Source: Mycobacterium sp. (GTDB taxonomy: Bacteria; Actinomycetota; Actinomycetes; Mycobacteriales; Mycobacteriaceae). Taken from it: a stretch of 64,000 nucleotides of DNA. The DNA lies in the NCBI RefSeq assembly GCF_004298145.1, contig NZ_SCRH01000070.1, positions 1 to 64,000 of the forward strand. Reading direction: 5' to 3'. The notes below the pieces were generated by a model. The model was not told where the DNA came from. It made no database searches and saw nothing but the letters and a program-made list of their open reading frames with translations. This document shows positions 24,824 through 32,782 of the stretch, piece after piece. Numbering within the stretch: the first letter of the stretch is position 1; each line of letters begins with the position of its first letter. The position numbers were made by a program, and so were the translations under genes.

Positions 24824-26419
24824 TCAGCGCGCGTAGTAGTTGGGGGCTTCGACCGTCATGGCGACGTCGTGCGGGTGGCTTTCCCGCAGCCCGGCCGCCG
24901 TGATCCGGACGAACTGGGCCTGTTGCAGCGCCTCGATGGTCGACGAGCCGGTGTACCCCATCGCCGCGCGCAGACCGCCGGTCAGCTGGTGGATCACCGA
25001 GGACAGCGGGCCGCGGAACGGTACCCGGCCCTCGATCCCCTCCGGCACCAACTTGTCCTCCGAGAGCGCGTCGTCGGCGAAGTAGCGGTCCTTGGAGTAC
25101 GACTTTCCGCTCCCGGAACCCCGGCCCGCCATGGCCCCCAGCGACCCCATTCCGCGGTAGCTCTTGAACTGCTTGCCGTTGACGAAGATGAGTTCGCCGG
25201 GCGCCTCGGCGGTGCCTGCCAGCAACGAGCCGAGCATGGTCGTCGACGCCCCGGCGGCCAGCGCCTTGGCGATGTCGCCGGAGTACTGCAGTCCGCCGTC
25301 CGCGATCACCGGCACCCCGGCCGAACCGCAGGCGGCGACGGCTTCCAGGATCGCGGTGATCTGTGGCGCGCCGACGCCGGCCACCACCCGGGTGGTGCAG
25401 ATCGACCCCGGTCCCACCCCCACCTTCACCGCGTCGGCACCGGCGGCGACGAGGGCGGCCGCGGCCGACCGGGTGGCGACGTTGCCGCCGATCACCTCGA
25501 CGCGGTCGCCCGCCTCGGCCTTGAGTTTGCCGACCATGTCGAGCACCAGCCGGTTGTGCGCGTGCGCGGTGTCCACGATCAGCACGTCCACGCCGGCGTC
25601 GACCAGCATCATGGCGCGCACCCAGGCGTCGCCGCCGACGCCGACGGCGGCGCCGACCAGCAGCCTGCCGTCGCTGTCCTTGGTGGCCAGCGGGTGCTGT
25701 TCGGTCTTGACGAAGTCTTTGACGGTGATGAGCCCGGTCAGCCGGCCGTGGCCGTCGACGATGGGCAGCTTCTCGATCTTGTGGCGCCGCAAGAGGCCCA
25801 GCGCCGCGTCGGCGGACACTCCCTCCTGCGCGGTGATCAGTGGGGCCTTGGTCATCACCTCGGCGACCTTCTTGGTCTGGTCGACCTCGAACCGCATGTC
25901 GCGGTTGGTGATGATGCCGACAAGCGAGCCCGACTCGTCGACCACCGGCAGGCCGGAGATCCGGAACCGGGCGCACAGGGCGTCGACCTGAGCCAGCGTG
26001 TTGTCCGGGCGGCAGGTGACCGGATCGGTGACCATGCCGGCCTCGGAGCGTTTCACCATCTCGACCTGGCCGGCTTGTTCGGCGACCGGCAGGTTGCGGT
26101 GCAGCACACCCATGCCACCGGCGCGCGCCATAGCGATGGCCATCCGCGACTCGGTGACGGTGTCCATCGCCGAACTCACCAGCGGCACCTTGAGTCTGAT
26201 CTTCTTGGTGAGCTGGCTGGAGGTGTCGGCGGTGGCGGGAACCACGTCAGACGCGGCGGGCAGCAACAGGACGTCGTCGAACGTCAGCCCCAGCATCGCG
26301 ATCTTGTGCGGGTTGTCGCCCCCGGTGGGCACCGGGTCATCGACCAGGCCACCCACCCGCACATACGGACTGCCGACGAGGTCAGAGCTGTCTTCCAGGT
26401 GGGACGTGCCACGGGTCAT
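24824..26419 (-). CDS. guaB2: IMP dehydrogenase GuaB2
   Basis: A 531-residue IMP dehydrogenase, the first committed step of GMP synthesis (IMP to XMP with NAD). The TIM barrel is interrupted by two CBS domains (about residues 115-235, with VDQTKKVAEVMTKAPLITAQ). The catalytic cysteine loop is GVGPGSICTTRVVAG, and the mobile flap and active-site end are SYRGMGSLGAM and YFADDALSEDKLVPEGIEGR. I start at ATG 26419 (MTRGTSHLEDSSDLVGSPYV), which aligns with the known start of the M. tuberculosis protein; the 33 codons further upstream are arginine-rich and non-conserved. guaB2-guaB3 form an operon. GuaA at 2827-4413 uses its product. Confidence 0.97.
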   Translation of the reverse strand: MTRGTSHLEDSSDLVGSPYVRVGGLVDDPVPTGGDNPHKIAMLGLTFDDVLLLPAASDVVPATADTSSQLTKKIRLKVPLVSSAMDTVTESRMAIAMARAGGMGVLHRNLPVAEQAGQVEMVKRSEAGMVTDPVTCRPDNTLAQVDALCARFRISGLPVVDESGSLVGIITNRDMRFEVDQTKKVAEVMTKAPLITAQEGVSADAALGLLRRHKIEKLPIVDGHGRLTGLITVKDFVKTEQHPLATKDSDGRLLVGAAVGVGGDAWVRAMMLVDAGVDVLIVDTAHAHNRLVLDMVGKLKAEAGDRVEVIGGNVATRSAAAALVAAGADAVKVGVGPGSICTTRVVAGVGAPQITAILEAVAACGSAGVPVIADGGLQYSGDIAKALAAGASTTMLGSLLAGTAEAPGELIFVNGKQFKSYRGMGSLGAMAGRGSGSGKSYSKDRYFADDALSEDKLVPEGIEGRVPFRGPLSSVIHQLTGGLRAAMGYTGSSTIEALQQAQFVRITAAGLRESHPHDVAMTVEAPNYYAR

Positions 26420-26582
26420 CAGTGGAGCCCTCCATACGATGCGGCGTGAGAAACCCCATCCTATCGGCTCGCCTCCCGCTGGAGTTCGCTTGCTCGGGGC
26501 GCGCCGCGCGCGCAACACGGCACGGGAACGGCGGGTGGCTCCCTGCTGGCGTTATCGCGACCGGGCTGCGTAGGCTAGAGGC

Positions 26583-26996
26583 GTGCGCGACCACCTCCCA
26601 CCGGGTTTGCCGCCCGATCCTTTTGCCGACGACCCCTGCGATCCGTCGGCGGCGCTGGAAGCAGTCGAGCAGGGCCAGCCCCTGGATTCCCAAGAGCGGA
26701 TGGCCGTCGAGGCCGACCTCGCGGATCTGGCGGTGTACGAAGCGTTGCTGGCGCACATAGGGATTCGCGGACTGGTGGTGTGCTGCGACGAGTGTCAGCA
26801 GGATCACTATCACGACTGGGACATGTTGCGGGCCAACCTGCTGCAGCTGTTGATCGACGGCACCGTGCGCCCGCACGAGCCGGCCTATGATCCCGAGCCG
26901 GATGCCTACGTCACGTGGGATTACTGCCGGGGCTACGCGGATGCCTCGCTCAACGAAGCGACGTCAGACGCCGACGGTTTTCACCGCCGTCACTGA
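26583..26996 (+). CDS. DUF5319 protein (Rv3412 homologue)
   Basis: A 137-residue acidic, soluble protein starting at GTG 26583. It has a CCDECQQDHYHDWDML stretch with three cysteines and two histidines that could bind a metal. It matches the conserved actinobacterial family DUF5319 (Rv3412), of unknown function, always found beside guaB2 and the sigD region. It is divergent from guaB2 and convergent with rsdA, 9 bases from that stop. Confidence 0.88.
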   Translation: MRDHLPPGLPPDPFADDPCDPSAALEAVEQGQPLDSQERMAVEADLADLAVYEALLAHIGIRGLVVCCDECQQDHYHDWDMLRANLLQLLIDGTVRPHEPAYDPEPDAYVTWDYCRGYADASLNEATSDADGFHRRH

Positions 26997-27005
26997 TTTC
27001 CACCG

Positions 27006-27620
27006 TCACGGGGTGGCCGCCTTCGGCGAGGCAACCGGCGCCGGCAGCGTGGCGTTCGGGTTGCGCGATTCGACCTTGAGGTTCAACAGCTTCAGCTGGT
27101 TCATCAGGTCCCGTTTGGCGGCCGGGTCGTCAATCGACTGCACCAAGCTGCTCACCTCGGTCAGCTGATTCCTGGCCCGGTCCCACTCACCACGGTCGAT
27201 CGATTCCTGCACCTTGGCCAGGTCGGCCTTGGCGGCCAGCATTTCCTGCTTTTCGTTGACCCGCGGTTGGTCGAAGAACATCGCGTGCAGCCCGTGCAGG
27301 GGGGTGCCGGGACGGGCCTCGACCACCATGGCGCCAAAGCCACTGAGCGCGATCAACGCCGCCGCGACCGATCCGATGGCGGTCAGGCCACGATGACCGC
27401 GCCGGCCCTGGGCCAACCCGGTGCGCAGCGCGTTGACGGCCTCTTCGGGCGTCACCAGCGCGCTGGCCGGGGGCCACCTCAGGTTGTCGCGCCAGTCCTC
27501 CAACATGGTGGTCAGCACGTCGACGTCGGGGTCCTCGACATCCACCGGCCGGCGTTGGGCGAGCGCATCGAGGAGCAGATCGGTGCGAGCGAATTCATTC
27601 AGGGATTCAGGCACAGTCAC
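27006..27620 (-). CDS. rsdA: Anti-sigma-D factor RsdA
   Basis: A 204-residue membrane protein. The N-terminal cytoplasmic part (1-80, with DPDVDVLTTMLEDWRDNLRW) is the SigD-binding region; it has no zinc HxxxCxxC motif, as is known for RsdA. One transmembrane helix spans about residues 81-101 (LTAIGSVAAALIALSGFGAMVV), then an extracytoplasmic coiled-coil-like part (KQEMLAAKADLAKVQESI) and a short Pro/Ala tail. In M. tuberculosis RsdA (Rv3413c) is about 300 residues with a long proline-rich C-terminus; that tail is largely missing here. The gene overlaps the end of sigD by 14 bases. SigD release follows regulated proteolysis of RsdA. Confidence 0.88.
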   Translation of the reverse strand: MTVPESLNEFARTDLLLDALAQRRPVDVEDPDVDVLTTMLEDWRDNLRWPPASALVTPEEAVNALRTGLAQGRRGHRGLTAIGSVAAALIALSGFGAMVVEARPGTPLHGLHAMFFDQPRVNEKQEMLAAKADLAKVQESIDRGEWDRARNQLTEVSSLVQSIDDPAAKRDLMNQLKLLNLKVESRNPNATLPAPVASPKAATP

Positions 27621-28185
27621 CTGCCGCGATCATCTCGGACTTCAACCGCGACAGCGCGCGGTGCTGGGCAACCCGGACCGCCCCGGTGGTACTGCCGACC
27701 GCGGCCGCGGTCTCCTCGGCGGACAGGCCGACGACGACGCGCAGGATCAGGATCTCGCGTTGCTTGGCGGGCAGGATTTCGAGCAGTTCACTCATCCGGC
27801 TCACCGAATCGGCTTCGATGGCAAGCTGTTCGGGCCCCGCGTCGGGCGACCAACGCTCGGGAATCGATTCGGTGGGATAGGCGAGGTCACGACCGGCCGC
27901 CCGGTGCGCGTCGGCGACCTTGTGGGCCGCGATGCCGTACAGGAAGGCCAGGAATGGGCGCCCGCGATCGCGATAGCGGGGCAGCGCCGTGATAGTCGCC
28001 AAGCACACCTCCTGTGCCACGTCATCCGCTGACAGGCCACCCCGCTCGACTGTGCCGACGCGCGCCCGGCAATATCGCACGACGATCGGGCGGATGGTCT
28101 CCAGCACCTCCCTCAGTGCGCCGTGGTCTCCGGTGACGGCCTTGGCGACCACAGCATCGAGACGTTCCCCTGCTGGAATTGTCAT
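27607..28185 (-). CDS. sigD: ECF sigma factor SigD
   Basis: A 192-residue ECF sigma factor. Region 2 includes GGLSADDVAQEVCLATITAL and FLAFLYGIAAHKVADAHRAA; region 4 includes LPAKQREILILRVVVGLSAEE and AVGSTTGAVRVAQHRALSRL. It is very close to SigD (Rv3414c), which controls ribosomal, chaperone and cell-wall genes in starvation and late growth. The start at ATG 28185 makes it about 20 residues shorter than the annotated M. tuberculosis form. A GTAACG hexamer (minus strand, 28204-28209) lies close upstream. Translation couples to rsdA by a 14-base overlap. Confidence 0.94.
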   Translation of the reverse strand: MTIPAGERLDAVVAKAVTGDHGALREVLETIRPIVVRYCRARVGTVERGGLSADDVAQEVCLATITALPRYRDRGRPFLAFLYGIAAHKVADAHRAAGRDLAYPTESIPERWSPDAGPEQLAIEADSVSRMSELLEILPAKQREILILRVVVGLSAEETAAAVGSTTGAVRVAQHRALSRLKSEMIAAGDCA

Positions 28186-28276
28186 CGACGGTGATATCCC
28201 TAACGTTACGAACCGGACACATCGCGGGCCTAACCGGGCTAACTAACGAACTGACAATAACGGGCGGGACCCCGTT

Positions 28277-29119
28277 TCAAGCGGAACGCCACGTCCCACC
28301 GGCGTGCCGCACCTGGCCTGCGCAGATATCGCGGATTTCGTGCAGTTGATGTGCCGAAAAAGTGACACTTTCGATATCGATCAGCAAGCTCGCCAGCGCC
28401 CATCGGAGCGGCAGTAGACCCAGCCGGCCGGTGGTCTGCAGCGCGGCCTCCGCGACCGCGCGGGCGCGCTCGATATTTCCCGCGCTGCACAGCGCAGCGG
28501 CCAGCACCACGTCGCTCTTGACTTGGTGCCGCGCCGACGCCCAGGTCGGAGCAGAGGCCATGGCCGCCGCCAGCTCCACCGCCTCGCCGGCGTGGCGGAC
28601 GGCGACGTCGCCCTCGCCGCGGGCCATCGCGAGCTCGGCGGCGACCCATCGGCGGCGCACCGGGATCCGGTCGGGCACCGTCGCTTCGGAATCCGGGGAT
28701 GACAGCAGTGGGTCGGCGCGCGCCAACAGCGTCGCCGCGGCCGCGAAGCGCCCGACGCCCAGCGCGTCGGCGGCCAGCCCGATCAGGGCGTCGGCGCCCG
28801 CCTCGGGATCGGTGCCGGCCAGTGCCAGCGCGCGCCCGTCCCAGCCGCGCGCCACGGCGTGCCAGCCGAGCTGGCGCAGGAACGACCCCTGTGTGCTCAT
28901 GCCCAACGAGGCCAGCCGTCCGGCCGAAGCGCTGCGCCGCAGCACCGCGAGGTCGCGCTGGGCGGTGCCGTAGCGTCCCTGGCCCCCGGCCGCCACGGCG
29001 CGCAGCCACAGTTGCGCCGGTGTCGTCGCCGACGGCAGCGGCCAGCTGCCGGGCCGGTCTCCGAACGCGGCGTCGGCCAGCTGCCGCTCAATCAGGGAAG
29101 TGTGACGAGTTTCAATCAC
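28277..29119 (-). CDS. Conserved hypothetical, TPR-like (Rv3415c homologue)
   Basis: A 280-residue Ala/Leu/Arg-rich protein whose helical repeats (RYGTAQRDLAVLRR, AADALGVGRFAAAATLLARA, AAALCSAGNIERARAVAEAA) suggest a TPR-like superhelix. It matches Rv3415c in position and length. I chose GTG 29119 (VIETRHTSLIERQL); the frame is open to 29314 but the added N-terminus contains the AT-rich whiB3/Rv3415c promoter region. No function is known. It sits upstream of sigD in the same direction and divergent from whiB3. Confidence 0.8.
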   Translation of the reverse strand: MIETRHTSLIERQLADAAFGDRPGSWPLPSATTPAQLWLRAVAAGGQGRYGTAQRDLAVLRRSASAGRLASLGMSTQGSFLRQLGWHAVARGWDGRALALAGTDPEAGADALIGLAADALGVGRFAAAATLLARADPLLSSPDSEATVPDRIPVRRRWVAAELAMARGEGDVAVRHAGEAVELAAAMASAPTWASARHQVKSDVVLAAALCSAGNIERARAVAEAALQTTGRLGLLPLRWALASLLIDIESVTFSAHQLHEIRDICAGQVRHAGGTWRSA

Positions 29120-29481
29120 AATGATGTAGTAAACAGTTTGTGCTCTTTCTGTTACCGAACAGTTAATCACTGTATCCCATGGATAAATTCCGCTCGGGAC
29201 TCCCCTCGGCCCTGAGCTGGGAAATCTCCTTTCGGCCAACTCCCTGGTAGTACCGCGTCGGTATGGCCATTTCATTAGAGGTGAACGCAAAGTTAATTTT
29301 GCCCTAATCGGCACATATTTTGCCGGGCTAAGTGGCTATTGACGGAAATTCATCATCGCCCCTAACGTTTACGCATGACGGGTAGTCATCGGGGACTCCG
29401 CTCCACTTAATTTAAGTTGCACACAATCGCGTTCGCGAACCTGACCTCACCTGGCGGGCCGTGCAGAGAGGGAACGAACCA
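29120..29481. promoter_or_regulatory. Long divergent promoter region upstream of whiB3
   Basis: About 360 bases, clearly more AT-rich than the surroundings, with no gene. It contains a perfect inverted repeat CTGTT-ACCG-AACAG (29149-29162). The region is likely to carry promoters for whiB3 and for the Rv3415c-type gene, and an untranslated leader for whiB3. No further element could be identified with certainty. Confidence 0.55.
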
Positions 29482-29784
29482 ATGCCACAGCCGGAGCAGC
29501 TACCTGGACCCAACGCCGACATCTGGAATTGGCAACTGCAGGGCGTGTGCCGCGGCGTCGACTCAGCGGTGTTCTTCCACCCCGACGGCGAGCGCGGGCG
29601 CGCCCGCATGCAGCGCGAGCAACGCGCCAAGGAAATGTGCCGGCAGTGCCCGGTGATCCAGGAATGCCGTTCGCATGCCCTCGGCGTCGGCGAGCCCTAT
29701 GGGGTTTGGGGCGGCCTGTCGGAATCCGAACGCGACCTCCTCCTCAAGGGCGACATCGGACGGGGCATCCGCCGCAGCGCCTGA
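29482..29784 (+). CDS. whiB3: WhiB3 iron-sulfur redox regulator
   Basis: A 100-residue WhiB protein. The four [4Fe-4S] ligands are C23, C53, C56 and C62 (GVCRG and EMCRQCPVIQEC), followed by the G74VWGG78 turn and a basic tail (RDLLLKGDIGRGIRR). WhiB3 senses NO, oxygen and redox state, binds DNA and the SigA region 4, and directs lipid anabolism in mycobacteria. I start at ATG 29482, 9-15 bases after GAGAGGG, which gives the usual N-terminus MPQPEQLPGPNADIWNW; an upstream in-frame start at 29461 would overlap that site. This marks the left edge of the accessory block that separates it from groEL1. Confidence 0.96.
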   Translation: MPQPEQLPGPNADIWNWQLQGVCRGVDSAVFFHPDGERGRARMQREQRAKEMCRQCPVIQECRSHALGVGEPYGVWGGLSESERDLLLKGDIGRGIRRSA

Positions 29785-29962
29785 CCGGCCGATCCTGTTG
29801 GGCCGCAATCTGATCGGCGGCCCGAGGCCGAACACAGCCATCGCCTGTCCGGCCGGTGGCCGGCCGCAGCCGGGGTAGCTGCGCGATCCCTGCGTTGCTC
29901 ATCGTGACCCGGTGGGAATACGCCCTGCGCGGTTCGCGGGAGCCGCAGGAAAGGTAGTCGCG

Positions 29963-30247
29963 ATGCTGCTCACCCTCAAAGAGCAGGAACGGCTGATGAT
30001 CCATACCGCCGCGGAATTGGCACGCAGCCGCCGCGCTCGCGGCCTGAAATTGAACCTGCCCGAGGCCACCGCGATCATCAGCGACTTCCTGTTCGAAGGC
30101 GCGCGGGACGGGCGGACCAAGGCCGATCTGCAGAACGCCGGCCGCGAGGTGCTCACCCGCGAGGACGTCATGGACGGGGGTGACTGTCAGCTCGCGGTGA
30201 GATCCACGTCCGCTGGCGCCGGTGGTCATATCAGTGACTTCCGATAG
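29963..30247 (+). CDS. Urease gamma subunit-like protein, orphan with aberrant C-terminus
   Basis: A 94-residue frame from ATG 29963 (GGAAAGG upstream). Residues 1-70 follow UreA closely: LTLKEQERLMIHTAAELARS, LKLNLPEATAIISDFLFEGA, DGRTKADLQNAGREVLTRED, VMDG. The last quarter should read like EVQVEATFPDGTKLV but instead reads GDCQLAVRSTSAGAGGH and ends early. No ureB, ureC or accessory genes follow. It is therefore an orphan, probably the truncated product of a deletion, and cannot form urease by itself. Confidence 0.65.
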   Translation: MLLTLKEQERLMIHTAAELARSRRARGLKLNLPEATAIISDFLFEGARDGRTKADLQNAGREVLTREDVMDGGDCQLAVRSTSAGAGGHISDFR

Positions 30248-30320
30248 TTCAATGCTGCGTAGAACCGCTTGCGGCCCAGTGCTTTTCGACGCATACATCC
30301 GTGGTGCAGGGCGTTGCGGA
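30245..30320 (-). pseudogene. Remnant of the C-terminus of a GreA-like gene
   Basis: The minus strand reads MYASKSTGPQAVL, almost the same as MHVAKSAGPQLLTAAQR at the C-terminus of the GreA-like protein at 31958-32464. Just upstream, after a frameshift, NALHHG corresponds to KALPCG. The rest of the paralogue is gone. It directly faces the truncated ureA end, so this is a join between two broken genes. The rest of 30321-30447 shows no gene. Confidence 0.5.
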
Positions 30321-30447
30321 GGGCTTTCCCCTCAGATTCCCGCCGCGGCAGCGCGATGGCGGGTGTGTTGGCGATCCTTGGCGCTGCGCTCGCCGATTCC
30401 CAAGCCTCCGCGATTAATCGGGAGGGCGCGCATGCGGCGCCAGCCGT

Positions 30448-31623
30448 TCACCAGCGCAGCATCGCGGCAACGCCGCCGGCGTCGCTCAGCCCTCCGTCGG
30501 CCGCGCCCTCGATCGGACTAACCCGGGCCCCCGTCTTGAATGCCCGCTCGACGAGCCGTTCGGTCAACCGTGGCTCCGGCGTCCCTGGGCGTCCGTCCGG
30601 GCCGACCTCGTCGCCGCCGTACAACGCCCCGTCGGCGCCCACGCTCCCCACATACCGAACCTTCGGGTCGTACACCAAGTGCGCGACCCTCCCGGCGTTC
30701 AAAGCCGCGGCCACCTCGGACAACCCCAGGGCCGCAGCTCCCGACCCGGCGGCGTCACGGACCTGCCCCAGGAGCCGCCTCTCGCGCTCGGTGTGCTGAT
30801 CGTGAGCCCACTCGGTGATGGCCGTCGCCAACGCATCGTCATCGAGTCCGTTGAGGACACGAGAGTCGGCGAATACCTTGTCACGAAGCGCTTGAGGAAA
30901 GCTCGCGACGCTGGGCTCGGTCCAGCGTTCCCCGGCACTGACGAGAATTCGCTCCCAACCGCGATCACCGGCCAGCTCCGCAGCCACCTCGATCACCTGG
31001 CCCAAGAATCGCTGCATCCGGTCACGTTCGCGGGCCTTGCGCTGTTCGCGCATCGGTGTGTTGAACTGCCCCTCCGGACCACCCCCGAGTTGCCCGGCAC
31101 GCTCGTGCGGTGCCTCAACGTACTGCTGCTGCATTCGCCTCAACATCTGCAGCGACCCGACCCGCCACTCGAACAGCCGCGCCTCCTCCGCAGAGATCAC
31201 GACGACGCCGGCGGCCCGGCCTTCGTCGAGCAACTCCAGCAGGGGGTGGATGAACGGGCCATCGTCCAAGACCACCCGATTGGCCACCGGCATCGCGCTG
31301 TCCAGCCGCAGTATCCAATCGCTTTCCAGCGCGGCGAAGGCGATGCGGCTTCGGCCCGACGCGGCCGGGCTCGCCAGACTCTCTATCTGCGGCCAGAGTC
31401 GCTCCAGAGCGGCAGCCACGGCGCGGCTCTGATCGGAACCGGCATCCTCGGCAACCCGACGCCGCAACTCCCGAAATCGGTTTCGCAGGTCGATTGCGGC
31501 GGCTTTCAGGTTCGGGTCGTGCCTGGGATCGGCGTTGATGTAGACGGACAACACGCCGAGCTGGTCGGTTCGCTGGGCGAGGTCCCACAGTCCGTCCTCG
31601 TCCAGCCGCTCGATCGTTACCAC
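30448..31623 (-). CDS. Bacterial eRF1-like (baeRF) family protein
   Basis: A 391-residue protein starting at GTG 31623. It has three parts: an N-terminal domain (SVYINADPRHDPNLKAAAID), a central RNase H-like region (VVVISAEEARLFEWRVGSL) and a C-terminal L7Ae-like region (RVAHLVYDPKVRYVG). This order is that of the bacterial archaeo-eukaryotic release factor (baeRF) group, related to eRF1/Vms1. Such proteins are proposed to act on stalled or hibernating ribosomes; direct evidence in mycobacteria is limited. It is the last gene of a minus-strand run with a 39-residue protein and a GreA-like factor, so a joint role in stalled transcription or translation is plausible but unproven. Confidence 0.68.
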   Translation of the reverse strand: MVTIERLDEDGLWDLAQRTDQLGVLSVYINADPRHDPNLKAAAIDLRNRFRELRRRVAEDAGSDQSRAVAAALERLWPQIESLASPAASGRSRIAFAALESDWILRLDSAMPVANRVVLDDGPFIHPLLELLDEGRAAGVVVISAEEARLFEWRVGSLQMLRRMQQQYVEAPHERAGQLGGGPEGQFNTPMREQRKARERDRMQRFLGQVIEVAAELAGDRGWERILVSAGERWTEPSVASFPQALRDKVFADSRVLNGLDDDALATAITEWAHDQHTERERRLLGQVRDAAGSGAAALGLSEVAAALNAGRVAHLVYDPKVRYVGSVGADGALYGGDEVGPDGRPGTPEPRLTERLVERAFKTGARVSPIEGAADGGLSDAGGVAAMLRW

Positions 31624-31787
31624 GGTTCTCTCGATCCTTTCGCAGCGACTACGCCGGCGCCTCTGGCGACCGGTTCTTGTGAGTTCGTTTGGGCCTCTCG
31701 GTTCGAGCCGCCCCTTTCTCACGCCGCGTTGTCGCCGTCGACGGGCTTATCGCTTGCTCGGCGACGTCGGATGTGTCTCCGAGACGG

Positions 31788-31907
31788 CTAAGGCGGTGGC
31801 GCTACAAAACCGCCCTCGTCTTCCCACCGGTCTACCTGCTTGGCCGGAATGTCGGACAACTCATGATGCATCAGCACCGACTTGCGTCTATCGGTGAATT
31901 TGCCCAT
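31788..31907 (-). CDS. Small conserved-looking protein, 39 residues
   Basis: A short frame from ATG 31907 to TAG at 31788-31790. The peptide begins MGKFTDRRKSVLMHHELSD, continues IPAKQVDRWEDEG and ends GFVAPPP. Its composition and codon use look coding (clear third-position GC bias, no low-complexity run), and it lies on the same strand between the GreA-like gene (51 bases upstream) and the baeRF gene. I believe similar short proteins occur next to stress genes in other mycobacteria, but no function is known. The ribosome binding site is weak. Confidence 0.6.
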   Translation of the reverse strand: MGKFTDRRKSVLMHHELSDIPAKQVDRWEDEGGFVAPPP

Positions 31908-31957
31908 GTCAGCGACTCTACGCCCGCGCCTGCACACCAGTCTCCGGCGCGCGGCGC

Positions 31958-32464
31958 TCATCGTTGCGCGGCGGTAAGCAGCTGTGGCCCAGCGCTTTTC
32001 GCCACGTGCATCCCGCAGGGCAGGGCCTTGAGCAGCGTCACGAACCGCCCTGTCCCATCAGGGATTGCGTAGAAGCGCTGATCGCCGGGACGGGCGCCGA
32101 CAATCGCGCGGCCCAACGGGGACGCCGTCGAGTAGGCCCTGATGTCGGCGCCTTCGGCGCCGGGCCTGCCGAGCAGAAACGTTTCGGTTTCGCCGGTGTC
32201 GTCGTAGCGAATGGTCAACACCATGCCCGCTTCGGCGACGGGGTCGAAGGCGGCCGCTTCGCCGACGACGACCGCGTTGGTCAGCAACTCCTCGATCCGG
32301 TCGATGCGCGCTTGTCGCACCGACTGGCGCGCGCGCAGATTCGGGTCGTGGTCCATGAGGTCGTCGGGAACTTCGACGCCGGGGCGCGAACGCAGCCCGG
32401 CGAGTTCGTCGTGCAATCGGGTGTAGTCGTGCGCCGTCATGCGGATGCGTTGAATGGCGGTCAT
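31958..32464 (-). CDS. GreA/GreB C-terminal-like elongation factor family protein
   Basis: A 168-residue protein from ATG 32464 (AAAGGAC upstream). The N-terminal coiled coil (MTAHDYTRLHDELAGLRSR, then RARQSVRQARIDRIEELLTN) lacks the typical acidic tip of true GreA, and the C-terminal FKBP-like domain reads VLTIRYDDTGETETFLLG and SPLGRAIVGARPGDQRFY. It resembles the mycobacterial Rv3788-type factor, which binds near the RNA polymerase secondary channel without cleavage activity. It is the first gene of the minus-strand run with the 39-residue protein and baeRF. A C-terminal remnant of a second copy lies at 30245-30320. Confidence 0.78.
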   Translation of the reverse strand: MTAIQRIRMTAHDYTRLHDELAGLRSRPGVEVPDDLMDHDPNLRARQSVRQARIDRIEELLTNAVVVGEAAAFDPVAEAGMVLTIRYDDTGETETFLLGRPGAEGADIRAYSTASPLGRAIVGARPGDQRFYAIPDGTGRFVTLLKALPCGMHVAKSAGPQLLTAAQR

Positions 32465-32641
32465 GGCGCTGTGACGTCCTTTCGTGACGAGGGGTTGTCG
32501 CCAGGGGCGGGCGGGCCTGTGCACCGCCCCTGACGACTTGGTGCGCCCTGGGGTGGGCGAAGTCTTCGTCCGTTGCTGATTCCATGGTCGCGCGGCCGGC
32601 CGCATTGGCGCTTGCCCGAGCCGGACAACGGCGAACCACCC

Positions 32642-32662
32642 CGTTGTCGAGCTCCGACAACG
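32642..32662. promoter_or_regulatory. Perfect palindrome between the GreA-like and SOD-like genes
   Basis: CGTTGTCG-AGCTC-CGACAACG, 8-bp arms with a 5-base centre. A related half-site GACAACGG lies about 20 bases to the left. The element is in the 318-base divergent gap 32465-32782, which otherwise holds no gene, so a regulator site for one or both neighbours is likely. I cannot name the regulator. Confidence 0.45.
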
Positions 32663-32782
32663 TAGGGCCCGCTACACAGCTCGATCACCGGCCGTCGAAT
32701 CGACGATGCGCCGCCGCTACGGTCTCGGTGCGACCGCGCGTCATATTCGTTTTGAAATCGGCGAATTGGGTAGGCACCGCCC

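Noticed and set aside
26420..26518. Upstream extension of guaB2
   Set aside because: Arg-rich, non-conserved, covers the guaB2 promoter; the known start aligns with ATG 26419.
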